This document shows, piece after piece, positions 5,743 to 10,792 of a stretch of 10,792 bases of DNA (position 1 is the first letter of the stretch; each line of letters begins with the position of its first letter). The position numbers and the translations under genes are program-made. The DNA is from Treponema sp. (GTDB taxonomy: Bacteria > Spirochaetota > Spirochaetia > Treponematales > Breznakiellaceae). The notes beneath the pieces are model-generated. The model ran no database searches. It saw nothing but the letters and a program-made list of their open reading frames with translations, and was not told where the DNA came from. The stretch is taken from positions 1-10,792 of the forward strand of contig JAIRRR010000266.1 in the NCBI GenBank assembly GCA_031255875.1, given 5' to 3'.

Positions 5743-7071
5743 ATGAATGTGATACCGCCGATTTGTTCCGTGTTTATCTGGGGCAGCGGGCAATTCATCA
5801 ACAAGCAAAAAACAAAGGGCCTATTGTTTCTGCTGTTGCAGGTTATTTTTGTTTTCATCGAAATTTTTACAAGGCAGGGAGGCTACGATCCCGCCGTTGT
5901 TGATTCCCGGTTCCGCAGCGCCGGTTATTTTGTACGCGGGCTTTGGGGCCTCTTTACCCTGGGTTCCATACCCCGGGAAAGTTCCCGGCAGCCGGTTTAC
6001 GATCATTCTGTTATGCTGATGCTGGGCGGTATCATCGCGCTTATGGTTCTGCTCATCTTCGCCGCAATCTGGATCTGGAATATTGCGGACGCGTACAAAA
6101 CCCGCAAAGGAATCGAAGCCGGGAAACGCATAACCAGCATCCAGTATTTCCGGGGCCTCTGGAACAGCGCGTTCGAGTATATCGCCATAGCCCCCGGCAT
6201 GCTCCTGGTGATTTTTATCTCGATAGTGCCGATTATATTTGCCATTCTGATTGCCTTTACCAATTACAACGCGAATTTTATTCCGCCGGTACGGCTTGTG
6301 GAATGGAACGGGTTTAATACTTTTTTTGATATTGTCCGCATCCCCATCTGGGGCAATACTTTTCTCCGCATTTTTGTCTGGACGGTGATCTGGGCGTTTC
6401 TGGCGACCTTTTCGTCCTACGCCTTCGGTCTGCTCCAGGCCCTGATACTCCGCGCCAGGGCGGTTAAATTCCGCCCGGTCTGGCGGGGCATCTTCATACT
6501 GCCCTGGGCTGTGCCGGGGATAGTCTCGATGATGGTTTTCCGCTCCCTGCTCCACAAGGAGGGGGCCTTCAACCAGATGCTTCTCGCGTCGGGCTTTATC
6601 CAGGAGGCCGTACCTTTCCTCTCCGACCCCACCTGGGCAAAGGCGTGCCTCGTGCTGGTGAATATGTGGCTGGGCTTCCCCTATTTTATGGCGCTTATCA
6701 CCGGGGTTATGACGACCATCCCGCAGGAGATGTACGAGGCCGCGCAGATCGACGGGGCCAATACCTTGCAGCAGTTCAGATCCATCACCCTGCCTTTTGT
6801 CGTCGCCTCTACCGCGCCGCAGATACTGATGAGCGCTACCTTTAACTTTAACAACTTTAACATGATCTACTTTATTACAGGAGGCGGCCCGGCGAATCCG
6901 GCCTATCAGATGGCGGGTTCCACGGATATCCTTATCTCGTGGATATTCAAGCTGACCCTGGACCAGCGTATGTACAACTTCGCCTCGGCATTAAGTATTC
7001 TTATCTTTATCATTGTCGCGTCGATTTCCGCGTGGAATCTGCTGCGCACCCGCGCGTTTAAGGAAGAGTAG
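5743..7071 (+). CDS. maltose-type ABC transporter permease, MalF-like
   Basis: A 442-residue inner-membrane permease of the MalF/UgpA type, one half of the sugar channel. The N-terminus carries an extra hydrophobic module, FIWGSGQFINKQKTKG then LLFLLL (11-32), seen in Firmicutes-style MalF proteins. A second hydrophobic segment (about 90-113) precedes the main permease core. Core membrane segments lie near 148-172, 207-231, 248-268, 301-322, 352-372 and 411-433. The cytoplasmic EAA loop, which docks on the ATPase, is YEAAQIDGANTLQQFRSITLP (331-351, conserved E332, A333, A334, G338, L350, P351). FNNFNMIYFITGGGP (369-383) is a MalF hallmark. ATG 5743 has GGAGG 7 bases upstream. The gene ends 10 bp before the malG-like start. 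No transport ATPase gene is adjacent. Confidence 0.9.
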   Translation: MNVIPPICSVFIWGSGQFINKQKTKGLLFLLLQVIFVFIEIFTRQGGYDPAVVDSRFRSAGYFVRGLWGLFTLGSIPRESSRQPVYDHSVMLMLGGIIALMVLLIFAAIWIWNIADAYKTRKGIEAGKRITSIQYFRGLWNSAFEYIAIAPGMLLVIFISIVPIIFAILIAFTNYNANFIPPVRLVEWNGFNTFFDIVRIPIWGNTFLRIFVWTVIWAFLATFSSYAFGLLQALILRARAVKFRPVWRGIFILPWAVPGIVSMMVFRSLLHKEGAFNQMLLASGFIQEAVPFLSDPTWAKACLVLVNMWLGFPYFMALITGVMTTIPQEMYEAAQIDGANTLQQFRSITLPFVVASTAPQILMSATFNFNNFNMIYFITGGGPANPAYQMAGSTDILISWIFKLTLDQRMYNFASALSILIFIIVASISAWNLLRTRAFKEE

Positions 7072-7081
7072 GGGGAGCGTT

Positions 7082-7924
7082 ATGAAAATAAAAACATACA
7101 AAGTAAAGAAGGGCATTGGCACTTTCTTTATATACCTGGAACTTATTATCGTGGCGGTGGTGGTTATTTACCCCCTGCTCTGGGTTATAGGCACCTCGCT
7201 TAACAGCAGGGCGGGCGTAACGGGCAGCGTCATTCCGGCGAATCCTACGCTTGACAACTACATCAGGCTTTTTACCAGAACGAATTACGGCGCGTGGTAT
7301 CTCAACACCCTTATTGTGGCGGTACTTACCACCATCTTTTCGATCGTGCTGCACACCATGACGGCTTTTGTGTTTGCCCGCTTCCGGTTCAAGGGGCGCA
7401 AGATGGGGCTTCTCTTCGTGATGATCCTCCAGCTCTTCCCCAGCTTCATGGGCCTGACCGCGCTTTACATGGTGGCCCTGAATTTCGGCATGCTTAACAA
7501 CCTGATGATGCTGGTAATCATCTATGTCGCGGGCGGCATACCGCAGAACATCTGGCTGGTGCGCGGTTATATGCTGAACATCCCCCGTTCCCTTGACGAG
7601 GCGGCCTACATCGACGGCGCGACAAAAGTGCAGCTCTTTTTCAATGTAATCCTGCCCCTGTCCCTGCCCATTATTACATTTATTACTATTACTTCTTTTA
7701 TGGGCCCCTGGATGGATTATATGATGCCCCGTTACCTTATCAACCAGAACGAAAAGCGTACCCTGGCGATTGGCCTCTTCGATATGATATCGGGCACGAA
7801 CAACGACGTGACGGCTTTCTGCGCCGGTTCCGTGCTGGTGGCTATTCCGATTACCTTTCTCTACATGTTCTTCCAGAGGTTCCTGCTTGAAGGGCTCATG
7901 GCCGGGGCCAACAAGGGCGAATGA
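7082..7924 (+). CDS. maltose-type ABC transporter permease, MalG-like
   Basis: A 280-residue second permease half, close to the usual MalG length. Six hydrophobic segments are visible, near 14-37, 75-99, 107-130, 141-158, 188-207 and 246-264. The EAA loop is LDEAAYIDGATKVQLFFNVI then LP (171-192, with E173, A174, A175, G179, L191, P192). The C-terminal segment with PITFLYMFFQRFLLEGLMAGANKGE split at 256-280 is typical of MalG, whose tail reaches the ATPase. ATG 7082 is chosen because GGGGAG (7073-7078) precedes it and the protein then begins with the usual Lys-rich cytoplasmic end. An upstream extension into malF would add an unnatural Arg/Cys-rich stretch. The stop overlaps the next start by four bases (ATGA), indicating translational coupling. 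Confidence 0.92.
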   Translation: MKIKTYKVKKGIGTFFIYLELIIVAVVVIYPLLWVIGTSLNSRAGVTGSVIPANPTLDNYIRLFTRTNYGAWYLNTLIVAVLTTIFSIVLHTMTAFVFARFRFKGRKMGLLFVMILQLFPSFMGLTALYMVALNFGMLNNLMMLVIIYVAGGIPQNIWLVRGYMLNIPRSLDEAAYIDGATKVQLFFNVILPLSLPIITFITITSFMGPWMDYMMPRYLINQNEKRTLAIGLFDMISGTNNDVTAFCAGSVLVAIPITFLYMFFQRFLLEGLMAGANKGE

Positions 7925-8556
7925 AAGACTACGTCGTCGCGGCGGCCCTGGGGAACGGAAGTTTCCGCCGTTTTATCCCGCTGTCAAGGAGAGTGAAGGG
8001 CGGCTTTGTCGCCTTCCACTTTCTGGTGATAGGCCTGGCGCTTAACTTTCCGGTGATGTTCGCCATCGGCCGCCTCTCGCCCTGGGAATTTTACTCCCGG
8101 CTCTACGGCACGGGCTTTGCCGCCGCCCTGGACGCGTCCGGTTTCGGCCTTTCCCCGGACTCCGGCAGCGGGGCCGTGTTTCCCGGGGATGCGGCCTTCC
8201 CCGCCGGAGCCGCCGGCGAAACAGATGTCCGGAATTTTAACGGGGTCATGTACGGGAACGGCTACGGAAGGCGGGTCATGCTCCCGGCGCTGTTTTTTAC
8301 CTTTATGCTGATACTGATTATACAGATTGTGTTCTACCTTCTTGCATCTGTGTTCCTGGGCCTTTCCCGCATGGGCTCGTCCGCGCTTTCATTCCGGGAC
8401 CGCTTCGGCATCCTTGTCCTCTCGTCCACCTTCCCGGCTGTTGCGACAGCCCTCCTCGGCCTCTGGCTGCCGACAGTACACCTGGTGGTGTTTTATTTCG
8501 CGGAAATAATCCTCGCCTTCGCCATCTCGCGGGCCTGTGATGAAAACGGGGATTGA
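7921..8556 (+). CDS. small membrane protein, DUF1189/MalA-like, of the maltodextrin operon
   Basis: A 211-residue membrane protein whose ATG overlaps the malG-like stop by four bases, so it is surely part of the importer operon. Layout: basic cytoplasmic start, TM1 (about 26-49), an external stretch (50-117) rich in Gly, Ala, Pro and Ser, then three close membrane segments (about 119-147, 163-183, 185-204) and a short tail. This resembles DUF1189 proteins, which include MalA of the pneumococcal maltosaccharide locus. That resemblance rests on topology, the N-terminal pattern (FRRFIPLSRRVKGG, then a hydrophobic run) and gene order, not on a catalytic motif. DUF1189 has no established biochemical role. 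An accessory or regulatory subunit of the permease is a reasonable guess. The external loop is more low-complexity than I would expect for the family. Confidence 0.6.
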   Translation: MKDYVVAAALGNGSFRRFIPLSRRVKGGFVAFHFLVIGLALNFPVMFAIGRLSPWEFYSRLYGTGFAAALDASGFGLSPDSGSGAVFPGDAAFPAGAAGETDVRNFNGVMYGNGYGRRVMLPALFFTFMLILIIQIVFYLLASVFLGLSRMGSSALSFRDRFGILVLSSTFPAVATALLGLWLPTVHLVVFYFAEIILAFAISRACDENGD

Positions 8557-8563
8557 AGGACGC

Positions 8564-8581
8564 CCGGCGTTGCCACGCCGG
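8564..8581 (+). repeat. hairpin between importer operon and exporter genes
   Basis: CCGGCGT (8564-8570) pairs perfectly with ACGCCGG (8575-8581) across loop TGCC, eight bases after the stop of the MalA-like gene. The following bases are A-rich, not T-rich, so it is not a standard terminator. It could still set a transcript end or protect the upstream mRNA. Confidence 0.4.
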
Positions 8582-8613
8582 AAAAACAGCCGCCGTCCCC
8601 GGGCGGGCAAACT

Positions 8614-9339
8614 TTGATACACGCGGAAAATGTAACCAAACGGTACGGGAAGCTCCTGGCGAACGATCGGGTCAGTATTGATATAGGCCCCGGGGAAACG
8701 GCGGTGCTGTTAGGGCCGAACGGGGCGGGCAAATCGACCATCATCAAATCAATTTGCGGACTGCTGCGTTTCGAGGGCCGTATTACCATCGGCGGTTACG
8801 GGAACACTACGGCGGAGGCAAAGCGCCTCCTGGGCTACGTGCCGGAGTTCCCCGCGCTGTACCCCATGCTGACGGTGGCGGAACATCTGGAATTCATTGC
8901 CCGGGCCTACCGGCTCCGGTCCTGGGAGGGGCGGGCTGCGGAACTGATCCGCCGCTTCGATCTGGAAGATAAAAAAAACAAGCTGGGCAAGGAGCTTTCC
9001 AAGGGGATGCAGCAGAAGGTGAGCGTATGCTGCGCTTTGCTGCCGGAGCCGCAGGCCGTTGTTTTTGACGAGCCCCTGGTCGGCCTTGACCCCCGGGGCA
9101 TCCGCGAACTAAAGGCGGTTATGGCGGATTTGAGGAAAAACGGCCGCGCCCTGCTGGTCAGCACCCACATGATCGAAAGCGTGGGGGAAAACTGGGATCT
9201 GACCTACATCATGGCGAGGGGGCGTATAGCCCGGGTCTGCCGCCGGAGTGAGCTGCCGCCCGGCGGCAGTCTTGAGGAAATGTATTTTTCCATTACCGAA
9301 GGCCCGGAAGTTCCGGCGGACGGGGGCAGGGCCCTGTGA
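8614..9339 (+). CDS. ABC exporter ATP-binding protein
   Basis: A 241-residue cytosolic ATPase of the CcmA/NatA/DrrA type that would power the membrane protein encoded next. Walker A is GPNGAGKST (34-42). The Q-loop region is GYVPEFPALYP (74-84), with Glu where importers have Gln, as is common in this exporter group. The signature is LSKGMQQKV (128-136), Walker B is AVVFDEP (148-154, catalytic E153), the D-loop is GLDP (157-160) and the switch histidine is H185 in STH. The only usual start is TTG 8614: the frame has no ATG or GTG between the previous stop and the first conserved residues. The GGGCGGG before it is a poor ribosome binding site. It is unlikely to serve the MalFG importer, because it lacks the C-terminal regulatory extension of MalK/MsmX and overlaps its own permease. 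Confidence 0.92.
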   Translation: MIHAENVTKRYGKLLANDRVSIDIGPGETAVLLGPNGAGKSTIIKSICGLLRFEGRITIGGYGNTTAEAKRLLGYVPEFPALYPMLTVAEHLEFIARAYRLRSWEGRAAELIRRFDLEDKKNKLGKELSKGMQQKVSVCCALLPEPQAVVFDEPLVGLDPRGIRELKAVMADLRKNGRALLVSTHMIESVGENWDLTYIMARGRIARVCRRSELPPGGSLEEMYFSITEGPEVPADGGRAL

Positions 9340-10792
9340 GCGGCCTTATCTTTCTTTTGACGCGGAGCGTCAAAAATATCTTCCTGGAAGCCCTGCGCAG
9401 GCCCGCGAAAATTGTTCTCTATACCGCCGCTGTTGCGGGCATCGCGGGGATCATGCTCCTGTCTTACTTTACCCGCCGGGGCGCGGAAACTTTCCTTGAC
9501 CTCGTGTGGCTTAAAGGTATTTTTTTTCTGTTTCTGGTTTTTTTTGCGGGCATTTCCGTGCAGAAAGGCTTGGCTTCGGGGAACAATATCTTTGACATGA
9601 GCGATGTTAATTTGCTGTTTGTTTCCCCGGTGAGCCCCCGCGCCATTCTTGCCTACGGGCTGGCGCGGATGGCCAAAACCGCCTTTTACGCCGGTTTTTT
9701 TATCATCGCCCAGGGCTATTCCATTTGCGCGGCGTTCGGCACCGGATTCGGCGCCGTGTTGCTGTTATTGCTCGCCTTCGCGCTGGCGGTAGTATTGCTG
9801 CTCATCCTGTCGATGATCATTTACCGCGCGGCCAACGGAAGGCCCGCCCGCAAACTGGCGGTACGGCTCGCCGTCCCCGCCGCCTTCCTGCCCCTGGCGG
9901 TGTACGGCGTCCTGCAATTTGCCCGGACCGGCGATCCCCGGGCGGCGCTGGAGAAGGCGCTGGCCTCCCCGGCCTTCGCCTGGACCCCGGTGGCGGGCTG
10001 GGCCTCCGAAGGGGCGGTCGCCCTGATCCGGGGGGACGGCGCGGGATTCCTGTTTCTCTCCCTGCTGCCCCTGGCGGGCGCGCTGCTTGCCGTGTATTTT
10101 GCCCTCTCCAATCCCGATTACTACGAGGATGTTTTGGCCGCCGCCGAAACATCCTTTGAAAGGAAACGCGCCGTTGCCGAAGGGCGTGCGCAGGACGCCG
10201 CGTTCCCACCGAAAAGGGCGCGGGTAACTAAAACCGGCCTCGGCGGTTCCGGGGCCGCAGCGCTGTTTTACAAACAGCTGCGGGAATCCTTCCGGGCGAA
10301 CCGCTGGGGCCTTTGGGGCTTCCCGTCGTTTTTCATGATTGCCGCAGCAGCCGTCGCCGCTCTGTTTGTACGGGGCAGCGGCGGGATGCCGGTCGTGCTG
10401 CAGATCCTGATGCTGGTACAGATATATCTTATCGGCACGGGGCGCGGGATCGGGGAACTGTATTTCCATTACGTTTACCTGATCCCCGAATCGTCGTTTT
10501 CAAAGATCCTCTGGGGCAATCTGGAACTGGTTTTCAGAACCCTGGCGGAAAGTGTTTTTATGTTTGGCGCCGCCGGCCTGATCCTGGGTGAGGGCCTTCC
10601 GCTTGTCGCGCTGTCCGGCCTGGTCTATGCCCTGTTTTCTTTGCTGCTCATCAGCGTAAACTACCTTTCCCTGCGCTGGACCGGCGCCAGCCCCGGCGCG
10701 GGGCCGCTGGTATTTTTGTATACCCTCGCGGTAGCGGCCGTCATGCTGCCGGGCGTTATCATTGCCGTGGCCGCCGGGATTTTGCTGGAAGG
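9336..10792 (+). CDS. putative ABC exporter permease (3'-truncated by window end)
   Basis: Starting at GTG 9336, which overlaps the ATPase stop by four bases, the frame stays open for 485 codons to the window edge. Many hydrophobic segments are present, near residues 26-45, 60-75, 114-133, 139-163, 176-195, 237-256, 328-346, 353-367, 398-418, 421-445 and 457-480. A charged cytoplasmic linker lies at 260-325. The segment SDVNLLFVSPVSPRAILAYG (89-108) matches the hallmark I associate with the putative ABC exporter family (Pfam ABC_export), as does the overall plan of two similar membrane halves. It would form the membrane part of the exporter with the ATPase just upstream. The transported substrate is unknown and nothing nearby, such as a peptide precursor or resistance gene, suggests one. 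Only the last part of the protein is probably missing. Confidence 0.85.
   Translation, partial: MSGLIFLLTRSVKNIFLEALRRPAKIVLYTAAVAGIAGIMLLSYFTRRGAETFLDLVWLKGIFFLFLVFFAGISVQKGLASGNNIFDMSDVNLLFVSPVSPRAILAYGLARMAKTAFYAGFFIIAQGYSICAAFGTGFGAVLLLLLAFALAVVLLLILSMIIYRAANGRPARKLAVRLAVPAAFLPLAVYGVLQFARTGDPRAALEKALASPAFAWTPVAGWASEGAVALIRGDGAGFLFLSLLPLAGALLAVYFALSNPDYYEDVLAAAETSFERKRAVAEGRAQDAAFPPKRARVTKTGLGGSGAAALFYKQLRESFRANRWGLWGFPSFFMIAAAAVAALFVRGSGGMPVVLQILMLVQIYLIGTGRGIGELYFHYVYLIPESSFSKILWGNLELVFRTLAESVFMFGAAGLILGEGLPLVALSGLVYALFSLLLISVNYLSLRWTGASPGAGPLVFLYTLAVAAVMLPGVIIAVAAGILLE

Noticed and set aside
5561..5746. 61-codon frame in the malE-malF gap
   Set aside because: It runs through the 14-bp hairpin, lacks a ribosome binding site and has no recognisable protein features.
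9765..10469. Long minus-strand frames opposite the exporter permease
   Set aside because: The plus strand is open without a stop across the whole stretch and shows regular membrane segments. The minus frames are Arg/Pro/Gly-rich shadows.

Overview
The window looks like a chromosomal segment of a motile, sugar-taking, GC-rich bacterium. A spirochete of the Treponema type, such as the termite-gut species, is my best guess. The reasons are a large Cache-domain chemoreceptor without a CheR-tethering tail, a lipoprotein (not free periplasmic) maltose-type binding protein, a permease pair of the kind common in Firmicutes and spirochetes, and hairpin-forming repeats that resemble what I remember of termite treponemes. 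No rRNA or marker gene is present, so the taxonomic call is inference.

Left part, minus strand (1-3631). A complete tRNA with anticodon CAT (57-129) has no encoded CCA. Further up the same strand lie a ketopantoate-reductase family gene (293-1228) and a 734-residue methyl-accepting chemotaxis protein (1288-3492). The chemoreceptor has a good Shine-Dalgarno site and a convincing sigma-70 type promoter (3603-3631). Its leader carries two imperfect 22-bp direct repeats.

Middle (3493-4298). About 800 bp without a credible gene separates the divergent chemoreceptor and sugar-transport genes. It holds a 139-bp cluster of three long stem-loops (3746-3884), two of which share the same arm sequence. 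This looks like a mobile or dispersed palindromic repeat. The malE-like leader follows, with alternative GC hairpins, a 7-bp hairpin and a 17-bp AT palindrome just before the ribosome binding site.

Right part, plus strand (4299-10792). A maltose/maltodextrin-type ABC importer operon comes first: binding lipoprotein (4299-5549), permeases MalF-like (5743-7071) and MalG-like (7082-7924), then a small membrane protein (7921-8556) resembling the DUF1189/MalA proteins of streptococcal maltodextrin loci. A perfect 14-bp hairpin lies between malE and malF, where E. coli carries REP elements. No import ATPase is present, so a shared MsmX/MalK-type ATPase elsewhere must be assumed. After a 57-bp gap comes a second ABC system: an ATPase (8614-9339, TTG start) overlapping a large multi-spanning putative ABC exporter (9336 to beyond the window end). 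This exporter gene is open for 485 codons without a stop.

I see no phage, CRISPR array, complete insertion sequence or clearly new defence or biosynthetic system. The most unusual parts are the intergenic palindrome cluster, the hairpin-rich leaders and the DUF1189-like partner of the importer.
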